Assembly: GCF_000447795.1 (NCBI RefSeq)
Contig: NZ_AUNI01000021.1
Span: 350,824 to 414,823, forward strand
Reading direction: 5' to 3'
Source: Bacteriovorax sp. Seq25_V
GTDB taxonomy: Bacteria; Bdellovibrionota; Bacteriovoracia; Bacteriovoracales; Bacteriovoracaceae
DNA: 64,000 nucleotides
In this document: positions 16,701 through 24,153 of the stretch, in pieces
Layout of the letters: each line of letters starts with the position of its first letter
How positions within the stretch are numbered: the first letter of the stretch is position 1
Translations under genes and position numbers: made by a program
Notes under the pieces: model-generated
Database searches by the model: none
What the model was told of the DNA's origin: nothing
What the model saw: only the letters and a program-made list of their open reading frames with translations

Positions 16701-16730
16701 TTTATACACACTGTCGAATATTTATACACA
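16701..16730 (+). promoter_or_regulatory. Direct repeat TTTATACACA, candidate activator site
   Basis: TTTATACACA occurs at 16701-16710 and again at 16721-16730, exactly 20 bases apart, with CTGTCGAATA between. It lies about 60-90 bases upstream of a sigma-54-type promoter, where an enhancer-binding activator would sit. A related TTATACACTGTC sequence (inverted) lies upstream of the gene at 20483. Confidence 0.5.
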
Positions 16731-16789
16731 ATAGTAATAACTAAAAGGCTTTAAGTTGTTAATAAGAGGTGGAGTACCTTAACTCCAAA

Positions 16790-16806
16790 TTGGCACGTGC
16801 TGTGCA
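16790..16806 (+). promoter_or_regulatory. Sigma-54 promoter of the small secreted protein at 16851
   Basis: TTGGCACGTGCTGTGCA has GG at 16792-16793 and GC at 16804-16805, the obligatory 12-base phase. TGGCACG is a perfect -24 element; the -12 element GTGCA differs from TTGCA by one base. Confidence 0.8.
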
Positions 16807-16850
16807 ATATATAAAACAAACAACTAACCATTAATATCTAGGGGGATATG

Positions 16851-17033
16851 ATGAAAGCTTTAATTTTAACAGTATTAGTATTAGGAAGTGTATCAAACGT
16901 ATTTGCAATGTCAGAAGAGTCTGAAACAAGTTGTGAGAAGACAGTTCACGTGAGCGCTTATCAAGAAAGTGTTCCTGCTGGTGAAGTAAGAAAAGAAGCT
17001 GAAGCAGGCAAGAAAGAAGCAACAAGAAAATAG
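16851..17033 (+). CDS. Small secreted protein, 60 residues
   Basis: The signal peptide (MKALILTVLVLGSVSNVFA) is followed by a ~41-residue mature peptide with one cysteine (SEESETSCEKTV), a Ser/Tyr/Gln segment and a highly charged Lys/Glu/Arg-rich end. The start at 16851 is five bases after GGGGG; ATG 16848 is too close. It lies behind a sigma-54-type promoter and before a strong terminator, so it is a single-gene unit under dedicated control. It is weakly similar to the protein at 20483 around the signal-peptide end (NVFA, then SE-S). Function unknown; a single cysteine suggests dimerisation or attachment. Confidence 0.75.
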   Translation: MKALILTVLVLGSVSNVFAMSEESETSCEKTVHVSAYQESVPAGEVRKEAEAGKKEATRK

Positions 17034-17045
17034 AATTAATATCGA

Positions 17046-17069
17046 GGGCCACACTAGTGGCCCTTTTTT
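17046..17069 (+). terminator. Rho-independent terminator
   Basis: GGGCCAC/GTGGCCC stem with an ACTA loop and six T residues, directly after the small-protein stop codon. Confidence 0.92.
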
Positions 17070-17070
17070 A

Positions 17071-17121
17071 TTTCCTGTAAATTACATATACCCTATAATG
17101 AAAGAAAACTTAGGGGTATAT
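17071..17121 (+). promoter_or_regulatory. Promoter and 8-bp inverted repeat before the aldehyde dehydrogenase
   Basis: TTTCCT (17071-17076), 17 bases, TATAAT (17094-17099). A perfect inverted repeat ATATACCC (17086-17093) / GGGTATAT (17114-17121) flanks the -10 box and start site; the right arm also covers the ribosome binding site. This is a plausible repressor operator. Confidence 0.55.
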
Positions 17122-17124
17122 TTC

Positions 17125-18486
17125 ATGCAAGATATCAATCAGTACTATCAAGACGTCACAGCTACGCAGAATAACTTTAAAGACATTTCAAAGCGCTTGG
17201 TAGCTCTAGAAAAGCTTAAAAGCTCAATAACTGAAATGAGTAGTGAAATTGCAGATGCTCTTAGAAAAGATCTTGGGAAGTGTGAGTTTGAATCTTATCT
17301 TTCGGAGATCGATTTTGTTCTACATGAGATTGATGTTGCTAAGAAAAATATTAAAAAGTGGTCAAAACCTAAGAGGGTTAGTTCTTCTTTAGCCTTCTTC
17401 CCTGTGAAAAGTTATATTGTTCCTGAGCCTTATGGAACAGTTCTCATTATTGGCCCATGGAATTATCCATTTCAGTTGGTTCTTGCCCCTTTGGTTGGTG
17501 CAATCGCAGCTGGAAATACCTCCATTATAAAGCCATCTGAAATGGCGCCACAGACCTCGAAAGTTATAACAGAGCTTATTAATAAAACATTTAGCAAAGA
17601 AGTAAAGTGTGTTGAAGGAGGTGTCCCGGAGACTACTGAACTTCTAGATTTAAAATTCGATTATATTTTCTATACTGGTAATGGTGTGGTTGCGAGAATC
17701 ATAATGGAGAAGGCCTCGAAATTTCTTACACCTTTAACCCTTGAGTTAGGAGGGAAAAGTCCATGTATGATTTTTACTGCAAATCTAAACCTCGCTGCAA
17801 AGAGAGTTGTGTGGGGGAAGTTCTTCAATGCGGGACAAACCTGTGTAGCTCCTGATTATATTATGATTCAGGAAAAAGATAAAAATTCATTTATTAATGA
17901 GATGAAGAAATGGATTGAGTTTTTCTATACAAGTGAAGTTAAGTCTAGTCCGAATTATGGGCGAATAATCAATGAGAGACACTTTGATCGCTTAACTAAA
18001 TATTTAAGCGAGGCGAAGGTACTTCTTGGTGGGGGGCATGAGAGAGAGTCTTTGTTTCTTGAGCCAACGGTTGTAGAGGGTGATTTAAATCACGCAATTA
18101 TGAAAGAAGAAATATTCGGACCGATACTGCCAATAGTAATCGTAAAAGACTATGAAGAGGCGCGTGATTACGTCCTTAAGAATGATAAGCCGCTTGCTAG
18201 CTATGGCTTCTTTGATCGTGAAGAAGATAAATCTAAATTTGTTAAAGAAATTTCATCTGGTGGGATGGTAATTAATGATACATTGATTCACCTGTCTAAT
18301 GAAAAACTTCCGTTTGGTGGTGTTGGCGAAAGTGGGATGGGGGCTTATCATGGAGCTTACTCATTTGATATTTTTAGCCATAAAAAAGCATTGATGAAGA
18401 GAAGTTTTATGTTTGAAAACTCTTTGCGTTATCCTCCTTATGAAGGAAAACTTAATCTTATTAGAAATATTATGAAGTACCTTTAA
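17125..18486 (+). CDS. Aldehyde dehydrogenase (ALDH3-like)
   Basis: A 453-residue NAD(P)-dependent aldehyde dehydrogenase that oxidises aldehydes to acids. Visible are the cofactor/oxyanion region PWNYPFQLVLAPLVGAIAAGN, the general-base glutamate in LELGGKSP, the catalytic cysteine in FFNAGQTCVAPDY and the closing block PFGGVGESGMGAYHG. Length and the C-terminal extension (YPPY) resemble the ALDH3 fatty-aldehyde class. Start chosen at ATG 17125, eight bases after AGGGG; the upstream ATG at 17098 overlaps the promoter -10 box. It is joined to a glycosyltransferase by a one-base overlap. Substrate unknown; medium or long-chain aldehydes are likely. Confidence 0.93.
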   Translation: MQDINQYYQDVTATQNNFKDISKRLVALEKLKSSITEMSSEIADALRKDLGKCEFESYLSEIDFVLHEIDVAKKNIKKWSKPKRVSSSLAFFPVKSYIVPEPYGTVLIIGPWNYPFQLVLAPLVGAIAAGNTSIIKPSEMAPQTSKVITELINKTFSKEVKCVEGGVPETTELLDLKFDYIFYTGNGVVARIIMEKASKFLTPLTLELGGKSPCMIFTANLNLAAKRVVWGKFFNAGQTCVAPDYIMIQEKDKNSFINEMKKWIEFFYTSEVKSSPNYGRIINERHFDRLTKYLSEAKVLLGGGHERESLFLEPTVVEGDLNHAIMKEEIFGPILPIVIVKDYEEARDYVLKNDKPLASYGFFDREEDKSKFVKEISSGGMVINDTLIHLSNEKLPFGGVGESGMGAYHGAYSFDIFSHKKALMKRSFMFENSLRYPPYEGKLNLIRNIMKYL

Positions 18487-19325
18487 TGCCGAAAATCAGT
18501 GTTATCATACCTACTTATAATCGCTCGTTGTTCTTAGCTCGAGCGATTGATTCTGTTTTAAGTCAAACCTATAAAGACTATGAACTTATTATTGTTGATG
18601 ATGGCTCAACTGATAATACTGAGTTCGTTGTACAACCATACTTAGAGGCTAATGAGAAGATAAAATTCTTGAAGACTGATAACAATGGGGTAAGTCATGC
18701 TCGAAATTATGGATTTAAGAATTCTCTTGGTGAATGGGTTGCATTTCTCGACTCTGATGATCAATGGTTACCAAATAAATTAGAGAAACAAATCCAAAAA
18801 GCTAATGATTTACCAGAGTCACTTATTATCTACACTGATGAGAAGTGGATAAGAAATGGAAAATTCGTAAATAAGAAAAAGTATCATCAGAAGTATGGGG
18901 GAAATGTTTTTGCCGAATGCCTGAAGTCATGCTTTATTGGACCTAGTACGGTGTTACTAAAGAGAGAGTTATTAGAACAGTATGCTGGATTTGATGAAAA
19001 TTTTCCTGTTTGTGAGGATTACGATCTTTGGTTAAAAGTATCCCTACATCATGATGTTGTATTAATTCCAGAGGAACTGGTAGAGAAATATGGTGGGCAT
19101 GATGATCAACTATCTACAACAACTCTTGCCATGGATTTTTGGCGAGTTAAGGCGATTTGCAATTTGATGGATAATTATGAGCTTGATAGTGAGCAATCAA
19201 GGAAAGCAATTGAAGTACTAAAAGTGAAGAGTGATATTCTTTTAAATGGTTATAGGAAACATGGAAATATAAAAGATTATAATGAACTAAATGATCTGAT
19301 TAAGAGTAAAATTAAAGGCCCATAA
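18486..19325 (+). CDS. Family 2 glycosyltransferase
   Basis: A 279-residue GT-A fold transferase. The N-terminus MPKISVIIPTYNRSLFLARA, the UDP-binding VDDGSTDNT, and the metal-binding DSDD in AFLDSDDQW are canonical, and the ExxD-like region CEDYDLWLKVS lies at about residue 178. It transfers a sugar from a nucleotide donor, probably to a lipid-linked or surface acceptor. It is cotranscribed with the aldehyde dehydrogenase (overlapping TAATG), an unusual partner. No membrane segment is visible. Confidence 0.92.
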   Translation: MPKISVIIPTYNRSLFLARAIDSVLSQTYKDYELIIVDDGSTDNTEFVVQPYLEANEKIKFLKTDNNGVSHARNYGFKNSLGEWVAFLDSDDQWLPNKLEKQIQKANDLPESLIIYTDEKWIRNGKFVNKKKYHQKYGGNVFAECLKSCFIGPSTVLLKRELLEQYAGFDENFPVCEDYDLWLKVSLHHDVVLIPEELVEKYGGHDDQLSTTTLAMDFWRVKAICNLMDNYELDSEQSRKAIEVLKVKSDILLNGYRKHGNIKDYNELNDLIKSKIKGP

Positions 19326-19333
19326 GGGCCTTT
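19314..19333. terminator. Bidirectional terminator between convergent genes
   Basis: AAAGGCCC/GGGCCTTT with an ATAA loop; it overlaps the glycosyltransferase stop and lies two bases beyond the stop of the opposite gene. T-rich sequence follows on the plus side. Confidence 0.75.
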
Positions 19334-19334
19334 G

Positions 19335-20282
19335 TTATTTTACACAGTAATATGAATACTCTTTTGCGTTGATAGAGCGAGGAGATCTTACTGGACTTGG
19401 GTTCATTAAACCTGGGTGATAAACCATTCCACCACTGATTGCCCAAACTCGACGTCCAATTGACACACCACCATTCCAATCTCCAAAAGCATCTATTGCT
19501 TCAAGTTCATCTGCACTTGGTAATCTTGCTCCTCTATTTTTACATGCGCTCTCAGCTTGTCTCATGCTAGTTGCTTTACCTATAGTGCCATTGTGAGTCC
19601 CTACGAGTTGTAGACTTCTCCCATTGATAAAAAGAGTGTTTGGAAATTTAGTTCCTTGAAAGTCTTCGAAGATTCGTGATGCGATTTGTGACATTACTAC
19701 GCTTGGGGAACCTATGGCTTGATATGAAGACGTGTTTCCATTGTTATCAACCATAGTTAAAGTAACTTGAATATTTCCTTTGCAGTTCGGTGCAAATGAA
19801 TATGTTCCGTAAGCAATATAATCAACAAGAGAATAAGAGTCAGCTGGGACATAACCAGTTCTTCTATCATTGCTGGCATTATTGATAATTGTTCTAATAT
19901 CATTCATATGACGAAATTGAAATTTACGATCAGAGACGGGGTAGCTTCTATAGTAACCATCAAGATAACCTTTAAGAGAATTCTCCAGTGTTACGTCGAG
20001 ATACTTATGTTGAGTTGCAAGATAAAGATTTTTATCATACATGGCATCGAAGGTTTGAAGCATTTGTAGAGCTTCTTTTCCTTTGGCCCCTGCCTGCATA
20101 AGATCAGAGGCAAGCCCAACCATATCTTGCATATATTCATAACGAGTTTGTGAATATGCTTGTTTATAAGCGCAAAGATCAGCCCCTCGAATAAATGGGA
20201 TTGAGGCCCACATTGTTTGAGATTTTGCTTGAACTACAGATGTTAGTGCAAGAATTGCGACAAGATACTTAATTAGTTTCAT
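19335..20282 (-). CDS. Secreted protein with C-terminal DUF1566/lectin-like region
   Basis: A 315-residue protein with a signal peptide (MKLIKYLVAILALTSVVQA). The middle has no motif I know. The C-terminal ~75 residues, with RQAESACKNRGARLPSADEL then an Ala-Phe-Gly-Asp-Trp region and VWAISGG, resemble the DUF1566/Lcl or formylglycine-enzyme-like fold often found in surface proteins. The start at 20282 is preceded by TAGGAGTTTATCT on the minus strand; an upstream extension is unlikely. It diverges from the small secreted protein at 20483, and the shared gap holds the TTATACACTGTC-type motif pointing toward this gene. Confidence 0.7.
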   Translation of the reverse strand: MKLIKYLVAILALTSVVQAKSQTMWASIPFIRGADLCAYKQAYSQTRYEYMQDMVGLASDLMQAGAKGKEALQMLQTFDAMYDKNLYLATQHKYLDVTLENSLKGYLDGYYRSYPVSDRKFQFRHMNDIRTIINNASNDRRTGYVPADSYSLVDYIAYGTYSFAPNCKGNIQVTLTMVDNNGNTSSYQAIGSPSVVMSQIASRIFEDFQGTKFPNTLFINGRSLQLVGTHNGTIGKATSMRQAESACKNRGARLPSADELEAIDAFGDWNGGVSIGRRVWAISGGMVYHPGLMNPSPVRSPRSINAKEYSYYCVK

Positions 20283-20341
20283 AGATAAACTCCTAATAGA
20301 TATTTCTACTGTAGCTGAAATAAGATTAAGGACTATGAAAG

Positions 20342-20385
20342 GTGTAAACAATACAGAGGTGTCAAAAGATTAGACAGTGTATAAG
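20342..20385. promoter_or_regulatory. Candidate activator site related to the one at 16701
   Basis: On the minus strand this reads TTATACACTGTCTAAT, then TTTGACACC and GTTTACACC. The first block closely matches TTATACACACTGTCGAAT at 16702-16719. It lies about 50-95 bases upstream of the sigma-54-type promoter at 20434. Confidence 0.45.
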
Positions 20386-20433
20386 AAGCAATCAGTAATA
20401 GGGAGGTAAGTAATTGATTTAATGAAGTATGAG

Positions 20434-20450
20434 TTGGCATGACCTGTGCA
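20434..20450 (+). promoter_or_regulatory. Sigma-54 promoter of the small secreted protein at 20483
   Basis: TTGGCATGACCTGTGCA carries GG (20436-20437) and GC (20448-20449) in the required 12-base phase. It differs from the element at 16790 mainly in the spacer and one -24 base. Confidence 0.72.
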
Positions 20451-20482
20451 TTAATTTTAGTAATACTAATTGGGGGTTTAAA

Positions 20483-20677
20483 ATGAAAAAATTATTACTA
20501 GTTCTACTATTAACAACTAATGTTTTCGCAATCAGTGAATCAAACACAGATCAGGGTACAGACACACAATGTCTACATAAAGGCTATTATAAAGAAATGG
20601 CAGAGATTGATCAGATGCTTGCTAATAGTAATAAAGAAGAATCTAAGGCCGTTGAACCAACGACATTAAGGCGTTAA
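20483..20677 (+). CDS. Small secreted protein, 64 residues
   Basis: The signal peptide (MKKLLLVLLLTTNVFA) is followed by a ~48-residue mature peptide with one cysteine (TDTQCLHKGYYKEM), an acidic helical middle and a basic end (TLRR). Start chosen at ATG 20483, behind GGGGGTTTAAA; the longer reading from 20429 would cover the sigma-54 promoter. It shares with 16851-17033 the promoter type, the GGGGG binding site, size, a single cysteine and charged tail. The stop codon overlaps that of the oppositely directed gene. Function unknown. Confidence 0.75.
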   Translation: MKKLLLVLLLTTNVFAISESNTDQGTDTQCLHKGYYKEMAEIDQMLANSNKEESKAVEPTTLRR

Positions 20678-21012
20678 TTAGACTCTTGCTTAAGAACGTT
20701 TAAAATAGCTTCTTTCTCTTCTTTTGTGTAATTGTCTTTTGGCAGTTTTGCTTCGATAGACTTCTTTACGCTAGAGAGATTGGTGAGAATTTTATCTTGC
20801 TTAGCAGAAGTATTATTAAACATCTTTGATGTGACTTCTTTAGTTTCTTTTAGACCATTAGTAAAAACCCCTTTTACGGTGCTAAATACTTTAGAAGTCA
20901 TTGGTTTTGCAATTTGATCCATATAGCTGAATACAACTTTATCTTCTCCTACTGGGATACTTAGGATTAAGAAAGATAAACAAAAATAAAAAGCAAATTT
21001 AATAACGAACAT
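20674..21012 (-). CDS. Hypothetical protein with N-terminal membrane/signal segment
   Basis: A 112-residue protein. A hydrophobic N-terminus (FVIKFAFYFCLSFLILSIPV) acts as a signal or anchor; the rest is a Lys/Glu/Thr-rich, probably helical periplasmic region (LKETKEVTSKMFNNTSAKQD). I recognise no family. It is directly coupled to the response regulator upstream (TAATG overlap at 21012), suggesting a shared pathway. Confidence 0.6.
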   Translation of the reverse strand: MFVIKFAFYFCLSFLILSIPVGEDKVVFSYMDQIAKPMTSKVFSTVKGVFTNGLKETKEVTSKMFNNTSAKQDKILTNLSSVKKSIEAKLPKDNYTKEEKEAILNVLKQESN

Positions 21013-21431
21013 TAACTATTCTCTTTGATAATATCAGCTTCAATTTTTTCCACTGATTTAATTAGATCTTGCTCTGTAAAAGGCTTTGATAGGTAATCTA
21101 CCGCACCATTTGAAATTGATTCGATAACAACACTTTCCATATCAAGAGTAGACATCATAATGATCTTTGGCTCTTTAATATTATCTCTAATGTGGTTAGC
21201 AAGCTCAATTCCACTAATCTCAGGCATCACGACATCAAGAAGAAAGACATTTGCTTTAGTATTGAAAGCCTGTTGCATGGCATTTTCCGCAGATGATGAT
21301 TCACCAACAACATTGAATCCATGAGTTTCTAAAATAGAAACGATTGTTCTTCTTGATAAGTCAGAATCATCAACAACTAGAATCCTGACTAAATCACTAC
21401 GCTTTGCTTTATTTATATTTTCTACAGTCAT
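21012..21431 (-). CDS. Single-domain response regulator (CheY-like receiver)
   Basis: A 139-residue receiver domain without an output domain. The acidic pair is in LVVDDSD, the phospho-acceptor Asp in FLLDVVMPE, the switch Thr/Ser in MMSTLD and the conserved Lys in LSKPF. Such proteins relay phosphate to a partner, as CheY does to the flagellar motor. The kinase is not in the window. It forms a two-gene operon with the downstream membrane protein and sits after the lon terminator. Confidence 0.92.
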   Translation of the reverse strand: MTVENINKAKRSDLVRILVVDDSDLSRRTIVSILETHGFNVVGESSSAENAMQQAFNTKANVFLLDVVMPEISGIELANHIRDNIKEPKIIMMSTLDMESVVIESISNGAVDYLSKPFTEQDLIKSVEKIEADIIKENS

Positions 21432-21457
21432 GAATTAATTGTAATCTTAAAAGGGAC

Positions 21458-21487
21458 AAAAAAAAAGGGGTCTTTAAAGACCCCTTT
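21458..21487 (-). terminator. Terminator of lon
   Basis: A perfect 24-base palindrome (21464-21487, arms AAAGGGGTCTTT and its complement) continues into a run of A on the plus strand, which is a T-run for lon transcription. T-rich sequence on the other side would also allow termination in reverse. Confidence 0.88.
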
Positions 21488-21492
21488 CTTTT

Positions 21493-23934
21493 TTATGCTG
21501 CCACAGGTGGCAAATCTGAATCTTTTTTTACTGGCTTTTGAGCAACATAATCTCTCTTATGTTGTTCCTTCTTGTATTCTTTCCAGTCAACAAGAGCGAT
21601 ATCTAAAACTTCATCGATAGTTTTTACTGCAATAAAGTTTAGTTTCTTTCTAAATTCTGCTGGAATGTCTTCAAGGTCTTTCTTGTTCTTCCATGGAATT
21701 ACAATCGTTCCAATTCCCATCCTCATCGCAGCAAGTGCTTTTTCTTTTAATCCACCAATTGGAAGAACTTTTCCTGTTAGTGTGATTTCTCCAGTCATTG
21801 CAACATCTTTACTTACTGGAACACCAGTGCAAAGTGATACAAGAGCTGTTGCTAGAGTGATACCTGCACTTGGTCCATCTTTAGGAGTTGCTCCAGCTGG
21901 TAAGTGAACGTGAAATTCTTGAGTTTCAAACATTGCTTCGTCGATACCAAGATATTCAGCTCTACTTCTAATATAACCAATCGCTGTTTGAGCAGATTCT
22001 TTCATTACGTCACCAAGTTGACCAGTAAGAGTTAAACCTCTTCCTTTCATCTTAGTTGTTTCGATATAAAGAACTTCTCCACCATGTGATGTCCATGCAA
22101 GACCTGTTGAAACTCCAACTTCGTCTGCTTCTTTATGGTCATCTCTTGTATAAATAGGTGGCCCTAGATATTTGAATACAGTGTCTTTAACGATATGAGT
22201 TTTAGACATGTCGCCTTTTGCAATTTTCATTGCTACTTTTCTACAAAGTGCACCGATTCTTCTTTCTAGATTTCTAAGTCCAGCTTCTGATGTGTAGTGT
22301 TCGATAACACTTGCTACACCTTCGTCTGTGAATTCAACATGATCATTAGTGATTCCATTCTCATCCATTTGTTTTGGAATAATGTATCTCTTACTGATCT
22401 CAACCTTTTCTTCTCTTGTATATCCAGAGAGGTTGATGATTTCCATACGATCTCTTAGTGGACCCGGAATATTTTCTAACATATTAGATGTTGCAATAAA
22501 CATAACGTTTGATAAATCAAATGGTACATTTAAGTAATGATCTCTAAATTCTACGTTTTGTTCTGGATCTAGAACTTCAAGTAGAGCTGCAGATGGATCA
22601 CCTTTATAGTCACTTGATAATTTATCAATCTCATCAAGAAGAACAACTGGATTATTTGTTTTTGCTTGTTTCATTGCCTGAATAAATCTTCCTGGCATCG
22701 CTCCAACATATGTTCTTCTGTGTCCTCTGATTTCAGCTTCGTCTTTTAGACCACCAAGAGAAATTCTAACAAACTCTCTTCCTGTTGCTCTTGCAATAGA
22801 CTTTCCTAGAGAAGTTTTTCCAACTCCTGGAGGTCCTTGAAAACAAAGGATTGGGCCTTTCATATTTTTACCTTTAAGCTGTCTAACGGCAAGGTGCTCA
22901 AGAATTCTTTCTTTGATTTTCATAAGATCAAAGTGATCTTCATCAAGAATTTCTAGAGATGCATCAAGATCAATATGTTCTTCTGATGAAACTCCCCATG
23001 GTAGGTCGCTCATCCATTCAAGGTATGTTCTTGTGATCGTAGACTCAGAAGAATCTGGGTGCATTTTCTCTAGACGAGTAAGTTGTTTAAGAGTTTCTTT
23101 CTCAACTTCCTCTGGCATATGTGCTTCTTTAATTTTCTTTCTAAACTCTGCAAATTCATCTTCTGGTTCAGATGAACCTTCGTCACCAAGTTCAGACTTG
23201 ATTGCTTTGATTTGCTCTCTTAAGAAATATTCTTTTTGAGTCTTAGACATTTCACCTTTAGCTGCATGCTTAATCTTTTGCTGCATAGATAAAATTTCTA
23301 ACTCTCTATTTAAGATTTCGCTAATTCTATGTAATCTTTCAATTGGATCTAAAGTCTCTAGAATAACCTGTGCTTCACTTACATGGAGGTTTAAGTTTGA
23401 AGCTACAAGATCTGCAAGTCTTCCAGGATCTGTAATATCTTCTAGTACCATTAAGATATCTGGAGATAAAACTCTTCCCATTTGAATAACTTTTTCAAGT
23501 AATTCTTTAATAGTTCTCATTAGTGCATTAGTCGCAACATTCTCTTGCTCAACATCCATATCTTCAACTTTTGCAATTTTAGTAATGAAGTATGGATCTT
23601 GCTGTGAATAATCCATAATGCGAGCTTTTGATAAACCTTGTACAAGAATTTTAATTCTTCCATCTGGAAGTTTTCTCATTCTCATAATCATTGCAACAGT
23701 ACCTAGTTCGAAAATCTCGCTTGGTTCTGGATGTTCTGCAACAATATCCTTTTGGCTTGATAATAAGATTAATCTGTCAGTATGGTTGATTGCATGATCA
23801 ACTGCTTTTATTGAAGCCTCTCTCCCAACAAATAGCGGCAGAATCATGAACGGGTAAATGACAAGATCTCTAATAGGAAGAAGTGGTAGTTCGTCCTTAA
23901 ATTCGATGTTATCACCCTCGTAGTTTGTCACCAT
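21493..23934 (-). CDS. lon: Lon ATP-dependent protease
   Basis: An 813-residue LonA protease. The N-terminal substrate domain (LPLLPIRDLVIYPFMILPLFVGRE) is followed by a coiled region, an AAA+ module (Walker A GPPGVGKTSLGKS, Walker B VVLLDEIDK) and the Ser-Lys protease domain (catalytic Ser in PKDGPSAGITLA, Lys in GLKEKALAA). It degrades misfolded and regulatory proteins in the cytoplasm. Start chosen at 23934: GGAGG lies eight bases upstream. The ATG at 23949 would place that site inside the gene. It is divergent from glmU. Confidence 0.98.
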   Translation of the reverse strand: MVTNYEGDNIEFKDELPLLPIRDLVIYPFMILPLFVGREASIKAVDHAINHTDRLILLSSQKDIVAEHPEPSEIFELGTVAMIMRMRKLPDGRIKILVQGLSKARIMDYSQQDPYFITKIAKVEDMDVEQENVATNALMRTIKELLEKVIQMGRVLSPDILMVLEDITDPGRLADLVASNLNLHVSEAQVILETLDPIERLHRISEILNRELEILSMQQKIKHAAKGEMSKTQKEYFLREQIKAIKSELGDEGSSEPEDEFAEFRKKIKEAHMPEEVEKETLKQLTRLEKMHPDSSESTITRTYLEWMSDLPWGVSSEEHIDLDASLEILDEDHFDLMKIKERILEHLAVRQLKGKNMKGPILCFQGPPGVGKTSLGKSIARATGREFVRISLGGLKDEAEIRGHRRTYVGAMPGRFIQAMKQAKTNNPVVLLDEIDKLSSDYKGDPSAALLEVLDPEQNVEFRDHYLNVPFDLSNVMFIATSNMLENIPGPLRDRMEIINLSGYTREEKVEISKRYIIPKQMDENGITNDHVEFTDEGVASVIEHYTSEAGLRNLERRIGALCRKVAMKIAKGDMSKTHIVKDTVFKYLGPPIYTRDDHKEADEVGVSTGLAWTSHGGEVLYIETTKMKGRGLTLTGQLGDVMKESAQTAIGYIRSRAEYLGIDEAMFETQEFHVHLPAGATPKDGPSAGITLATALVSLCTGVPVSKDVAMTGEITLTGKVLPIGGLKEKALAAMRMGIGTIVIPWKNKKDLEDIPAEFRKKLNFIAVKTIDEVLDIALVDWKEYKKEQHKRDYVAQKPVKKDSDLPPVAA

Positions 23935-23979
23935 AATTATTTCCTCCACTGGCGTGCGCGAATAAACGCAACTTACAGG

Positions 23980-23996
23980 TATAACATCGGGTTATA
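23980..23996. promoter_or_regulatory. Inverted repeat in the lon promoter region
   Basis: TATAAC-ATCGG-GTTATA, six-base perfect arms, 46-62 bases upstream of the lon start. It could be an operator. I did not find a CIRCE element or a good sigma-32 promoter in this gap. Confidence 0.35.
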
Positions 23997-24153
23997 TTTC
24001 AAACACTTTAAAGATATTTTGAATAAAATTCGCTTTTTATGTGCTTAAATTAATTGAATTCTTTGGTCGAATTTAGTTAAAATGCTGTAATTGCAGTATT
24101 CATCATGTTTTAATGAATGTGGAAATATTTTAACAAATAAAAGTGGAGTAAAT

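Noticed and set aside
23950..24153. Heat-shock (CIRCE or sigma-32) control of lon
   Set aside because: No CIRCE repeat; the TTGAAA and CCCGATGT elements present are only five bases apart, far from the sigma-32 spacing.
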